A model generated the notes under the pieces. That model searched no databases. It was given only the letters and a program-made list of their open reading frames with translations, and was not told the DNA's origin. Positions 42,767 through 51,656 of a DNA stretch of 64,000 nucleotides are shown piece after piece. The position numbers and the translations under genes were made by a program. The DNA is from Fructobacillus durionis (GTDB lineage Bacteria > Bacillota > Bacilli > Lactobacillales > Lactobacillaceae). Numbering within the stretch: position 1 is the stretch's first letter; every line of letters starts with the position of its first letter. The stretch lies in assembly GCF_900112405.1 (NCBI RefSeq), contig NZ_FOLI01000001.1, positions 434,001 through 498,000 on the forward strand, read 5' to 3'.

Positions 42767-44110
42767 TTATTTGTTAACTGAGGCTTCCAAAGCACGAACC
42801 TTACGTTCTTGGAAAACCAAAGCAATTAACAAGATGATTGCACAAGCAGAAGCGAAGTAAATCACGTTTGAGGCCATTGACCATCCGTACTTACGAACCA
42901 ATGAACCAATCAAAGCAGTCGCAATTGTTTCACCAAAAATATACTGGAAAAATCCCATGAATCCGGCTGACAATCCTACTGCATAGTGAGGAACCGCTTC
43001 GTTAATCATCAAGCCCACCAATGTGATTGGTGTATAAATCAACGTTCCCATCAAAAATAAAACAACAACAAGAACGGCTTGATTAGCAGTCGTGAAGTAA
43101 AGAACCAAGCAGCCCAACAATCCCAAAGCTGAAATTAAGCAGATCATGGCGCGACGTCCATCAAAAAAGTCAGAAAGCGCACCTAAGGCAATCACACCTG
43201 GTACAGCTGAAACTTCAAAGATTCCAACAAACCATTTTGCCCAAGTAACTGAGAAACCCTTTGTTGGTAAGTAAGAAGGAATCCATGACATGACACCGTA
43301 ACGAATAATATAGAAGGACATTGATGCCAAAGTCACCATCCAAACAACCTTATTCAACAAAATACTGTTGAGGAAAGTCTGCAAGAATGGCACGTTTGTC
43401 GTATCCGCCGTCGTTTTCTCACCCTTGGCGTCAACTTCCACGTAACCAGAGAAAGTTCCGATATCTGGAAGGCCAACACTTTCAGGCTTGTCCGTGTTAA
43501 TCAAAAGCATCAATGTTGCCAAGATAGCTGAAATAACGGATGCCGTCACAAAGACGGCTGTCAATGAACCAGAAAATAGGAAAGTCGCCATTTCAATTGA
43601 CAAGACACAGCAGAAGGCTCCTGCGTTGTGTGCAGATGACCAAATTGAATAGGCAGTTCCACGATTCTTCTTTGAGAACCAAATGGAAATTTGACGCTGA
43701 CATGCTGGTGCACCCATGGCCTGCGTAATGGCAATCAAAGTCATCAATACCAAAATCACTGGGAATGACTTGGTAAACCCAATGATTAAGTTGAAGAAAG
43801 CCGATAGATACAAACCGGTTGCTAAGAACCAGCGGGCATTCAAACGATCAACTAGGGCACCCATGAAAATCTTAGAGATTCCATAACCAACACCAAAAGT
43901 TGATAAGATCAATCCAATTTGACCAATGTCAAATCCATAGTGGTCCATAATGGATACTTGTTCCGTGGTAAAGACCAAACGAATAATGTAGTAACCAATG
44001 TACGAAAAGGAAGTTGCTAAAAGCACTCCCAGCTGACGACGCTTATATTCAGACTTAACCTGATCTTGCGACAACGTACGGTCAGCTTTCTTATTGTTAA
44101 AAGAAAACAT
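42767..44110 (-). CDS. Sugar-phosphate:phosphate antiporter (OPA family, UhpT/GlpT-like), copy 1
   Basis: 447 residues, 12 helices. GYGISKIFMGALVDRLNARW then CQRQISIWFSKKNRGTAYSI and NAGAF identify the organophosphate:phosphate antiporters of the MFS. Substrate is probably hexose 6-phosphate, with glycerol 3-phosphate possible. The neighbouring gene is a close paralogue. Upstream is a consensus promoter flanked by two cre-like boxes. Confidence 0.88.
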   Translation of the reverse strand: MFSFNNKKADRTLSQDQVKSEYKRRQLGVLLATSFSYIGYYIIRLVFTTEQVSIMDHYGFDIGQIGLILSTFGVGYGISKIFMGALVDRLNARWFLATGLYLSAFFNLIIGFTKSFPVILVLMTLIAITQAMGAPACQRQISIWFSKKNRGTAYSIWSSAHNAGAFCCVLSIEMATFLFSGSLTAVFVTASVISAILATLMLLINTDKPESVGLPDIGTFSGYVEVDAKGEKTTADTTNVPFLQTFLNSILLNKVVWMVTLASMSFYIIRYGVMSWIPSYLPTKGFSVTWAKWFVGIFEVSAVPGVIALGALSDFFDGRRAMICLISALGLLGCLVLYFTTANQAVLVVVLFLMGTLIYTPITLVGLMINEAVPHYAVGLSAGFMGFFQYIFGETIATALIGSLVRKYGWSMASNVIYFASACAIILLIALVFQERKVRALEASVNK

Positions 44111-44157
44111 CTCTCATCCTCACTCTAATACTCTCTCTAAAACGACGGTTGTATAAA

Positions 44158-44251
44158 TGTAAAGGCTTACACAACAGATAATATTTTAAATAAGAGAAAA
44201 GGTACTGTCAACCTTCTTTTTCGGCTTTTTTAAAGCTTGTAAGCCTTTTCA
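44158..44251 (-). promoter_or_regulatory. Promoter flanked by paired cre-like boxes (uhpT-like copy 1)
   Basis: TTGACA (44211-44206) and TAAAAT (44188-44183) with a 17-base spacer. TGTAAGCCTTTACA (44171-44158, minus strand) lies just downstream of the start point, and TGTAAGCCTTTTCA (44238-44251, plus strand) lies upstream. Both resemble CcpA sites but have CC where the consensus has CG. Confidence 0.65.
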
Positions 44252-44325
44252 TTTTATATTTTTAAAGTCAATACCCCTTTAAATTTTCTAGTTAATTTAA
44301 AAACAAAAATAAATATACCAAGAAA

Positions 44326-44357
44326 TAAAAAAAGAAGTTTTAGCTATATTCTAAAAC
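44326..44357 (-). terminator. Terminator after uhpT-like copy 2
   Basis: On the minus strand GTTTTAG pairs with CTAAAAC, followed by TTCTTTTTTT. Confidence 0.6.
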
Positions 44358-44370
44358 CCCTTTTAACTAT

Positions 44371-45708
44371 TTAATTATTAACGGCCCTTTCCATTTCCCG
44401 TAATTGCTTTTCTTTAAAAACCAATGCAATCAACAGTGCAATTGCCAGAACAGCTGCCAAATAAATTACGTTTGACCCCATCTGCCAGCCGTAAGTCTTA
44501 ACCAAGATACCAATCAGAGCGGTCGCAATCGTTTCACCAAAGATATACTGGAAGAAGCCCATAAAGCCGGTTGAAAGGCCCAAGGCGTAATTTGGCACTG
44601 CTTCGTTGACCATTAATCCAACCAAGGAGAGTGGCGTGTAAATGAGAGTTCCCAATAAGAAGAGTACAACAATTAAAGCCAGGTGGTTATCCGTCGTGAA
44701 GTACACCACCAAACAGCCGAGCATCCCTAGCGCTGATACCAAGCAGATTAATGCTCGGCGTCCATTTAGTAAGTCTGATAAGGCGCCTAATGCAATGACA
44801 CCTGGAACCGCTGATAGTTCAAAGATACCAACAAACCACTTCGCCCAAGTGACCGAAAAGCCCTTCGTTGGCAAGTAAGATGGAATCCAGGAGAGAATAC
44901 CGTAGCGCACGATGTAAATCGACATGGAAGTCAGCGTAACCAACCAAACCACCCGATTCAATAAAATACTGTGCAAGAAGATTTGGCCAAAGGACTTATC
45001 CGTTGTCTTTTCAGTCCGTGCTTCACCCTTCCCGTCCACTTCGACATAGCCAGAATGAGTGGCAATGTCTGGCAATCCGACGCTTTCCGGTGTATCCGTG
45101 TTAATCAAAAGCATGAGTGTGGCAATCAAAGCTGAGAAAGCGGATGCCACCACAAAGACCATCGTCAGTGAACCAGAGAATAGGAAGATGGCTAACTGAA
45201 TCGACGCCACACAGAGAAAGGCGCCCGCATTGTGGGCCGATGCCCAAATGGAAAAGATGGAACCGCGATGCTTCTTAGAAAACCAGAGGGAAATCTGTCG
45301 CTGGCAGGCCGGTGCCCCCATTGACTGTGTAACTGCAATTAAGAGCATCAGTCCTAAAATTACATAAAAGTTCTGTGTGAACCCAATCAACAAGTTAAAA
45401 AAGGCTGAAAGATACAAACCAATTGCCAAGAACCAGCGGGCGTTTAGTCGATCAACTAAGGCCCCCATAAAGATCTTCGCAATTCCGTACCCTACTCCAA
45501 AAGTTGACAGAATCAACCCGATTTGTCCGATATCAAAGCCGTAAGCCTTCATGATATGAACCTGCTCGGTCGTAAACACTAAGCGAATAATGTAGTAACC
45601 GATGTATGAAAATGACGTTGCTAGCAAAACACCAGCTTGTCGACGCTTGTAGGCTGCATTAATGCCAGCCTTTGAAACTCCTCGATAAAGCTTCTTTCCT
45701 TCAAACAT
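44371..45708 (-). CDS. Sugar-phosphate:phosphate antiporter (OPA family, UhpT/GlpT-like), copy 2
   Basis: 445 residues, aligning with copy 1 along its whole length, e.g. GYGIAKIFMGALVDRLNARW and CQRQISLWFSKKHRGSIFSI. The N- and C-termini differ most. Separate transcription unit from copy 1, as a terminator and promoter lie between. A cre-like TGAAAGCGTGAACA lies upstream near 45888-45901. Confidence 0.88.
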   Translation of the reverse strand: MFEGKKLYRGVSKAGINAAYKRRQAGVLLATSFSYIGYYIIRLVFTTEQVHIMKAYGFDIGQIGLILSTFGVGYGIAKIFMGALVDRLNARWFLAIGLYLSAFFNLLIGFTQNFYVILGLMLLIAVTQSMGAPACQRQISLWFSKKHRGSIFSIWASAHNAGAFLCVASIQLAIFLFSGSLTMVFVVASAFSALIATLMLLINTDTPESVGLPDIATHSGYVEVDGKGEARTEKTTDKSFGQIFLHSILLNRVVWLVTLTSMSIYIVRYGILSWIPSYLPTKGFSVTWAKWFVGIFELSAVPGVIALGALSDLLNGRRALICLVSALGMLGCLVVYFTTDNHLALIVVLFLLGTLIYTPLSLVGLMVNEAVPNYALGLSTGFMGFFQYIFGETIATALIGILVKTYGWQMGSNVIYLAAVLAIALLIALVFKEKQLREMERAVNN

Positions 45709-45987
45709 AATCTCGTCCTCGTTTCAAGATGTGGAATGAGGCTTGGGCTGGTCGATTCGATGCTGACCGGCTTCTAGCCCCGGGATTAGTCAGAATGCAT
45801 TCTTTTCATGACTTTAATTAAATTTTATATAGATATTTTTAAACTGTCAAAGACTAATTTTAAAAATATCGATTAAAAACATTTTAATGAAAGCGTGAAC
45901 ATTTATCAAAAAGCACCACAACTTCAATTCTTTAAAAATGAATCTCCTAAATATCGCGTCCTATCCCACTTAATTTTTTAAATACAT
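45709..45987 (-). other. Leader and promoter region of uhpT-like copy 2
   Basis: It holds a hairpin, GGGCT ... AGCCC enclosing GGTC/GACC (about 45740-45782), about 40 bases before the ATG, and a cre-like TGAAAGCGTGAACA near 45888. A seven-codon ORF (MKRMHSD, about 45786-45809) lacks a ribosome site and is not called. I see no known riboswitch. Confidence 0.4.
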
Positions 45988-46024
45988 AAAAGGAGCCATT
46001 CGAAATATTTCGAACAGCTCCTTC
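45988..46024 (-). terminator. Terminator after the PH-domain pair
   Basis: On the minus strand AAGGAGC pairs with GCTCCTT, with TTCGAA repeated inside the stem, followed by TTTT. Confidence 0.75.
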
Positions 46025-46047
46025 AAAAAATAATTGAGATATAATTA

Positions 46048-47577
46048 CTATTTGCTATAAAAAGTCTTGTATTCTTGGTAGACTTTTTCCACTTCCGAAA
46101 GCTTTAGATAGCGTGCGCTAATGTCTGAAGAGAAATTATCAGAACGAACAGTAACCACTAAGTGGGCGCGCTTGTTTGAATGGGCCAACCAAATAGACTG
46201 TTGGACTGACATTGCCTGGATTTTATCCATGGGAATGTAGAAGGTTTCCTTAGTAGAGAAGCGGGCGTCTTGAACAACTAGAATGCCTTCATCAGCATAG
46301 AGTTGAACCGCCGTACAAATCCCCTTGTACCAGCCGTTTGCAGCCACCAAAACCGTTAGCAAGGCCGCTAGTGTAATCGCCCACCAAAGATGCACAAAGT
46401 AAAGAATCCAACCGGCGAAGATCCAAAGAAGGAAAATGCCGTTACGAGCCATGGTCAATGACTGGTAGTAACCGGCTGAACCAGACAAATCATCTTCTTC
46501 CGGTACGATTTTTGGCAGCCAGTCATGCACCAGCTTAGTCGCTTCCTTTGCCTTGACCATGGGCATTAGGGTCGGCTGACTCTTTGTCACATCGTCATCC
46601 CCATTCCGATCCGTAATGATTAACATACGTACGGATGCATAGCCAAGCAAACGCCGAATCCAAGACTGATTGACCTGCACACTTTGGATTCGTGATTCAG
46701 CTAGGGAAAGTGAACGTCTTTCAAAAAGGCCACGTTGAATCAGCAACTGCTGCTTTTCTTGCTTCACTGAAAAGCCGTAGTAGACAATCACTGTCTTCAC
46801 AATGTTGAAAACAAAAAGCACAATGATGAATAAGAAAAGCAGCGCCGATGCCATGACTAGACCGTGGGCAGTGGCTTCCGAAAAGACAGTCTGATAAATC
46901 TTACCGTCATGGTCAAAGTGAGAAGAAATCCCCCAGAGCACAAAGAATTGTGCGACTAGTTCTGGGGCCGTCATCGCGTACAAGAGCAAAGCGGGTAACT
47001 GAACAATATAATCTTCCCGGCTCGATGACTCACTGGCAGCTGACCTTGTTAATTGTTCAGCTAGAGGCTTTTCAGCCTCCTGCAAGGCATTAAAATCTGC
47101 CTGCTTTGAGGCCAAACCCTTGTCGACCACCGCCAATAACTCAGCTAAGGGCTCTGACTGGTTCGCTTGCTTTTCCTTTAGCACCCAAGTTACCCAGCTT
47201 GGCACGATGGGTAATTGAATTTGATTCTCCTTCTCCCCACCATGACCGGCTGAATCAACGGAAATCTTTTCCAATTGAAAGGGCTTTAAAAAGAACCACT
47301 GCGACTCGTGAATGTTTTGAATTTTTTGATAAGGTAAATGCCGGACCTTACGGTTAATAATGCCGCTTGAAAAGACCAATTCACTTTCCGTTAACTGGTA
47401 GGTCGACATCGCGTAGTCAATGATTTCATAACCCAGCCACAGGATAAAGGCCAGTGCCCACTGCCAGGGCTTCAAATGGAAAAAGACAATCAGCGAAATA
47501 AGGGACACAACCAGGGCCTTCCCATCCAAAATAATATGCTCAATCAGGGCAAATGGATGAAAGTGCTTAGGCTTCAT
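46048..47577 (-). CDS. PH-domain (bPH2/DUF304) membrane protein, YdbT-like
   Basis: 509 residues with three repeats of helix pair plus PH-like domain: KVRHLPYQKIQNIHESQWFF (about 70-90), ERRSLSLAESRIQSVQVNQS, and KETFYIPMDKIQAMSVQQSI. Membrane-bound. In Bacillus the pair YdbS-YdbT helps protect against certain bacteriocins, the basis for the analogy. Its start overlaps the upstream YdbS-like gene by 11 bases. Confidence 0.85.
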   Translation of the reverse strand: MKPKHFHPFALIEHIILDGKALVVSLISLIVFFHLKPWQWALAFILWLGYEIIDYAMSTYQLTESELVFSSGIINRKVRHLPYQKIQNIHESQWFFLKPFQLEKISVDSAGHGGEKENQIQLPIVPSWVTWVLKEKQANQSEPLAELLAVVDKGLASKQADFNALQEAEKPLAEQLTRSAASESSSREDYIVQLPALLLYAMTAPELVAQFFVLWGISSHFDHDGKIYQTVFSEATAHGLVMASALLFLFIIVLFVFNIVKTVIVYYGFSVKQEKQQLLIQRGLFERRSLSLAESRIQSVQVNQSWIRRLLGYASVRMLIITDRNGDDDVTKSQPTLMPMVKAKEATKLVHDWLPKIVPEEDDLSGSAGYYQSLTMARNGIFLLWIFAGWILYFVHLWWAITLAALLTVLVAANGWYKGICTAVQLYADEGILVVQDARFSTKETFYIPMDKIQAMSVQQSIWLAHSNKRAHLVVTVRSDNFSSDISARYLKLSEVEKVYQEYKTFYSK

Positions 47578-48037
47578 GGCGAGCCTCCTTGGCTAGGCGC
47601 ATTACCTGGTCCTTAAAAGCAATCGCTTCGTCATGGGTGAGCGCTTCCACTTCGTAATGGGAACCACCAGTTACCAGCACGACTTTTTGCAAATGAAAAA
47701 GCTGTAATAATGGTCCCTGATCAAGGTCCACGTTTTGGATTCGATCAATCGGAATGGCCGTTAAACGTCGGAAAAAGAAGCCCTTCTTAATCTCAATATC
47801 TGTTTCATTCACACGGTAACGGTAAATGGCGTAACGGTAATGAACGAGACCAAAACCACACAAAGTCAAAATCGCAATGGCAGCGTACAAAAGAACCAAT
47901 ACCCAACTTGGCAAAGTCCAGTCCGTCCACTCTGGCAAAAATACTTGTAAGCCAATAACGACGGCTAAACCAACCGCCGTCCCAATCGCTTCGACAATAT
48001 ACCAAATCGTCTTAATTTCTTTCGGTAATGCTTTCAT
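47567..48037 (-). CDS. PH-domain (bPH2/DUF304) membrane protein, YdbS-like
   Basis: 156 residues from the ATG at 48037, directly after GGGAGAG; a TTG twelve bases earlier would place the start inside that site. Two helices (about 15-60), then one PH-like domain with KKGFFFRRLTAIPIDRIQNV, the same motif as in the partner gene. The two genes overlap and are translated together. Confidence 0.85.
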   Translation of the reverse strand: MKALPKEIKTIWYIVEAIGTAVGLAVVIGLQVFLPEWTDWTLPSWVLVLLYAAIAILTLCGFGLVHYRYAIYRYRVNETDIEIKKGFFFRRLTAIPIDRIQNVDLDQGPLLQLFHLQKVVLVTGGSHYEVEALTHDEAIAFKDQVMRLAKEARHEA

Positions 48038-48050
48038 CTTCTCTCCCAAA

Positions 48051-48092
48051 TAAAAAGTCAGAACAGGTAGCTGCTTGTTCTGGCTTTTTAAG
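48051..48092 (-). terminator. Intrinsic terminator after proC
   Basis: On the minus strand AAAAAGCCAGAACA pairs with TGTTCTGACTTTTT. Confidence 0.85.
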
Positions 48093-48142
48093 TATTTATT
48101 GTATTAAATCGTCCAAATTGTATAAGTAAACGTATAAGATAA

Positions 48143-48913
48143 TTACTTATTTGCGGACAAAATAGCTTGATGTACCGCATGGCGGAAACCATTCTCTTCA
48201 AGGGCCAGTACACCCTTAATCGTGGTCCCACCAGGGGAAGTAATCTGCCCCTTTAAGTCAGAAAATGACAAGTCGGACTGCTGTGCCAGACTAGCTGTCC
48301 CACGTACAACGGAAGCAATAATATCGAATGCGACCGTTCGGTCCATCCCCTTCGAAACGGCGGCATCTTCCATGGCATCCATCAAAACATCAATGAAGGC
48401 TGGTGAACAACCACCAACGACACCAGCGATTCCGATTTGGTCAGGCTTTACTTCGACAACATCGCCAAGGGCAGCCAACAAGGCATGCACACTTTGCTTT
48501 TCTTCATCGCTAGCCTGAGCAGACTGGGCCAAGGCGATGGTTCCCGCATTCACAGCAACCGGAATGTTTGGAATAAAGGTAAAGACCGTGTTACCTGAGG
48601 CAACGGCAGCCAAATCGTCACTGGCAACACCTGCTGCGGCTGACAAAACCACGGTTTTCTTTGAGAGACCCGCTTCCACCAAGCCCTGCAAAACAGAAAC
48701 CGTCACCTTAGCAGGAACGGTGAGCATCAAGATATCAAAGTCCTGACCAGCAAAGGTCGCCTTATCAGACATCCCTGAGATGCCCAATTCGTCCGCCTTC
48801 TTAGCATTTGATGAAAGGGCAATCACTTGCAAATCATTCAATTCATCTTGCTTTACCATGCCTTTAACAAGGGCTGAACCCATGTGACCTAATCCAACAA
48901 TTCCGACTTTCAT
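48143..48913 (-). CDS. proC: Pyrroline-5-carboxylate reductase
   Basis: 256 residues. Last step of proline synthesis. GIVGLGHMGSALVKGM is the Rossmann turn, and the C-terminal KGQITSPGGTTIKGVLALEE is the ProC signature. GGAGG before the ATG. No proA or proB adjacent, so it may also serve ornithine-derived P5C. Confidence 0.94.
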   Translation of the reverse strand: MKVGIVGLGHMGSALVKGMVKQDELNDLQVIALSSNAKKADELGISGMSDKATFAGQDFDILMLTVPAKVTVSVLQGLVEAGLSKKTVVLSAAAGVASDDLAAVASGNTVFTFIPNIPVAVNAGTIALAQSAQASDEEKQSVHALLAALGDVVEVKPDQIGIAGVVGGCSPAFIDVLMDAMEDAAVSKGMDRTVAFDIIASVVRGTASLAQQSDLSFSDLKGQITSPGGTTIKGVLALEENGFRHAVHQAILSANK

Positions 48914-48975
48914 GTGCGACCTCCAAGAAGTTTTCTTCCTTGTATTTTAACAGAAAAAGACGGTCAGTCCTAAAT

Positions 48976-49008
48976 AAAAATAGCCTTCCCGGTAGCGGGA
49001 AAACTATT
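48976..49008 (-). terminator. Intrinsic terminator after pgi
   Basis: On the minus strand AATAGTTTTCCCG pairs with CGGGAAGGCTATT, followed by TTTT. Confidence 0.85.
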
Positions 49009-49026
49009 ATCTAAAATACAATTGAA

Positions 49027-50376
49027 TTAACGCAAGCGAGCTTGGTATTCTTTTGTTTTCTCTTCATAACCGGGCTTACCCAAGAGAGCGAACATTGCTG
49101 TCTTATAGGCTTCCACACCAGGTTGATTGAATGGGTTAACGGCGAAGAGATAACCAGAGATGGCAACGGCCTTTTCAAAGAAGTAGATCAAGTAACCCAA
49201 GGTGTATTCATCCTGCTTTGGCAAGTGAATGGCCATGTTTGGCACACCACCATCAACGTGGGCTAGGACAACTCCTTGGAAGGCCTTGGTGTTAATCTCA
49301 TCGATTGTCTTACCTTCTAAGTATCCTAAGCCATCGTTGTTATCGCTTAGCTTTGGCAAGTCCATGTCAACCATTGGGCTATCAAGCTTCACGACCGTTT
49401 CAAAGAGGTCACGACGTCCTTCTTGAATATACTGACCAAGTGAGTGCAAGTCTGTTGAATAGTTAGCAGAAGATGGGAAGATGCCCTTTTGGTTCTTACC
49501 CTCTGACTCACCCATGAGCTGCTTCCACCACTCTGCTAAGTACTGCATACTTGGCTCCCAGTTTGCGAGGATTTCGCTCGTGTAGCCCTTATCGTAAAGG
49601 ATACGTCGGATAGCAGCATAACGATAAGCCGCGTTCTTCTTCATATCCGCTTCAGTAAAATCGCCTTGACTAGCCTTGGCACCTTCCATCAAAGCATCAA
49701 CATTGGCCCCTGCTGCCGTCAAAGGCAAAAGTCCAACCGGCGTCAACACTGAGAAACGACCGCCGACACCGTCAGGAATCACAAAGCTCTCATAGCCAGC
49801 CTTCTGGGCTTCATCATGCAAAGCACCCTTTTTACCATCAGTCGTCGCATAGATTCGCTTTGCTGCTTCTTCCTTACCGTACTTCTTTTCAAGGAGTTCC
49901 TTGAAGACACGGAAGGCGATGGCTGGTTCCGTCGTCGTTCCAGACTTTGAAATAACATTAATGGAGAAGTCCTGGTCGCCAATTGTCCGAATCAAATCAT
50001 TAATATAGGCTGACGAAATGGAGTTTCCAGCAAAGTAGACTTTCACACCGGACCGTTGCTGGTTGGCCAATTCGTTATTAAAGACGGGGTTCAAGAAGTC
50101 GATGGCCATCTTAGCCCCAAGGTAAGAACCACCAATTCCAATCACAATCAGAACATCAGAGTCTGATTGAATCTTCTCAGCAGCTTGCTTAATGTGTGTC
50201 AATTCATTTTGGTGGACATCGGCTGGCAGTGTTAACCAGTCGGTAAACTCAAATCCCGCACCAGAACGGTCTTTTAGCTGTTGATCAGCTACCGTCACTA
50301 GTGGTTGAATTTCATCTAATTCATTTTCAGATACAAACTTATTTACGTTCTCACTATCAAATGTAATGTATGCCAT
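49027..50376 (-). CDS. pgi: Glucose-6-phosphate isomerase
   Basis: 449 residues, the Gram-positive length. [18 protein letters not shown] and [15 protein letters not shown] bind the phosphate, and the conserved [14 protein letters not shown] region gives active-site residues. It interconverts fructose 6-phosphate and glucose 6-phosphate. The gene follows fructokinase by 55 bases, so fructose is phosphorylated and isomerised by one operon, as needed to enter a phosphoketolase pathway. Confidence 0.96.
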   Translation of the reverse strand: MAYITFDSENVNKFVSENELDEIQPLVTVADQQLKDRSGAGFEFTDWLTLPADVHQNELTHIKQAAEKIQSDSDVLIVIGIGGSYLGAKMAIDFLNPVFNNELANQQRSGVKVYFAGNSISSAYINDLIRTIGDQDFSINVISKSGTTTEPAIAFRVFKELLEKKYGKEEAAKRIYATTDGKKGALHDEAQKAGYESFVIPDGVGGRFSVLTPVGLLPLTAAGANVDALMEGAKASQGDFTEADMKKNAAYRYAAIRRILYDKGYTSEILANWEPSMQYLAEWWKQLMGESEGKNQKGIFPSSANYSTDLHSLGQYIQEGRRDLFETVVKLDSPMVDMDLPKLSDNNDGLGYLEGKTIDEINTKAFQGVVLAHVDGGVPNMAIHLPKQDEYTLGYLIYFFEKAVAISGYLFAVNPFNQPGVEAYKTAMFALLGKPGYEEKTKEYQARLR

Positions 50377-50431
50377 TTTACTTCCTTTAATTATTCGAAC
50401 TTCATGCGATTCACGTACTATTGATTACTAC

Positions 50432-51340
50432 TTATCGATCGATGGCAAAGGCATGACCTTCACCTGCAATCAAGACCTTTCGGGCTAACTCAAAGTCCCC
50501 AACGGTGGCTGAACCGTTATTTTCAGCTTCAGGCATCGTTAAGTACTCATCCAAAGGAGGAATGTCAACGTATCCATTTAGTTCTTGGTCGAAGTGCTTC
50601 CGAATCATATCTAAGAACTTTGGTGAAAGTACCCCACCACCGAATACAATTTTGTTCGGACGGACAGTCAATGTCGTTTGCACGGCTGCCTGCGCCAAGT
50701 AGTAAGCCATGATATCCCAACTTGGATCATCAAGTGGCACATTCTTTCCATTCTTTCCGGTACGAGCTTCAAAAGTCGGACCAGAGGCCAAACCTTCAAG
50801 ACAGTCCCCGTGATGTGGGCATAGACCGCCAAAGGCCAAGTCATCAGGATGACGCTTGACTTTTACGTGTCCCATTTCTTGCAGACCTAAGGCACCAATA
50901 AAGTGGCCGTCAATTACAATCCCGGCACCAATTCCAGTACCAACGGTGTAATAAACAACAGAGTCAATTTTCTCACCCCGCTGCTTGGCCGCTACATACT
51001 CACCGTAGGCAGAACCGTTAACATCCGATGTGATAAAGACTGGGACATCGATGGCGTCTTTAATGGTCTTGACCAAGTTAACGTTTCGCCAAGCAATCTT
51101 TGGCGTGTTATTTGTAATCACGCCATAATCCGCTTGATCTAAACGAACTTCAACGGGTCCAAAAGCGGCAATACCAATTGCGTCCAATTCCGGAAAGCGC
51201 TGAAAGAATTCAACTGTTTCTTTCAGCGTCTGCTCTGGTACCTTTGACGAAAATGTTTCTTGTTCGATAATTTGATACTTTTCATTCCCAACGGCGCAAA
51301 CAAACTTCGTTCCACCAGCTTCAATACTTCCAAGTAACAT
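50432..51340 (-). CDS. scrK: Fructokinase (ROK family)
   Basis: 302 residues. MLLGSIEAGGTKFVCAVGN holds the ROK phosphate loop, and TVGTGIGAGIVIDG the ATP site. The zinc cluster HVKVKRHPDDLAFGGLCPHH then GDCLEG fits ROK fructokinases (His, Cys, His, Cys). AGGAGG before the ATG. Promoter with cre box upstream; first gene of scrK-pgi. Confidence 0.94.
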   Translation of the reverse strand: MLLGSIEAGGTKFVCAVGNEKYQIIEQETFSSKVPEQTLKETVEFFQRFPELDAIGIAAFGPVEVRLDQADYGVITNNTPKIAWRNVNLVKTIKDAIDVPVFITSDVNGSAYGEYVAAKQRGEKIDSVVYYTVGTGIGAGIVIDGHFIGALGLQEMGHVKVKRHPDDLAFGGLCPHHGDCLEGLASGPTFEARTGKNGKNVPLDDPSWDIMAYYLAQAAVQTTLTVRPNKIVFGGGVLSPKFLDMIRKHFDQELNGYVDIPPLDEYLTMPEAENNGSATVGDFELARKVLIAGEGHAFAIDR

Positions 51341-51436
51341 AACATTTTCCTCCTATGTCTGTACCGGTAGAATAGCACGATGATAAGAATAATGAAAGCG
51401 CTTTCACAAACCGGAATAATTCCCCTTATATCAATA
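51341..51436 (-). promoter_or_regulatory. scrK-pgi promoter with cre box
   Basis: TGAAAGCGCTTTCA (about 51393-51406) is a perfect palindromic cre. An extended -10, TGCTATTCT, follows before TACCGGTACAGACAT and AGGAGG. The whole module recurs at 35020-35093. Confidence 0.85.
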
Positions 51437-51656
51437 AAAAAGCCCTTATTAGGGTACTAATACAAAGACTTTAAAAAGTATTTTTGACTTTCTTTAATCC
51501 GAGGGCGGAGCAGCCTGATAAACGTTCAAAATATTGAAGAGCAAAATTCTTTTTTTATTTTCTTTTTTTCTAAGTTATTTAAGCTTGTTTATTAAGCAGC
51601 AGGAACAATACAAAAAAGTCGGTCACAAACCATTTGGTTCGTAACCGACTAAATCA
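51437..51656 (-). other. Intergenic stretch between two minus-strand terminators
   Basis: A terminator at 51613-51650 (AGTCGGTTACGAACCA region, then TTTTTT) closes the permease transcript. A second (ACCCTAATAAGGGC then TTTTTT, 51437-51458) stands 155 bases on, before the scrK promoter. No ORF in between. A small RNA is possible but no promoter is obvious. Confidence 0.5.

Noticed and set aside
45786-45809. Leader peptide before uhpT-like copy 2
   Set aside because: The seven-codon frame MKRMHSD has no ribosome site and no codon run, and no alternative helices end in a terminator.
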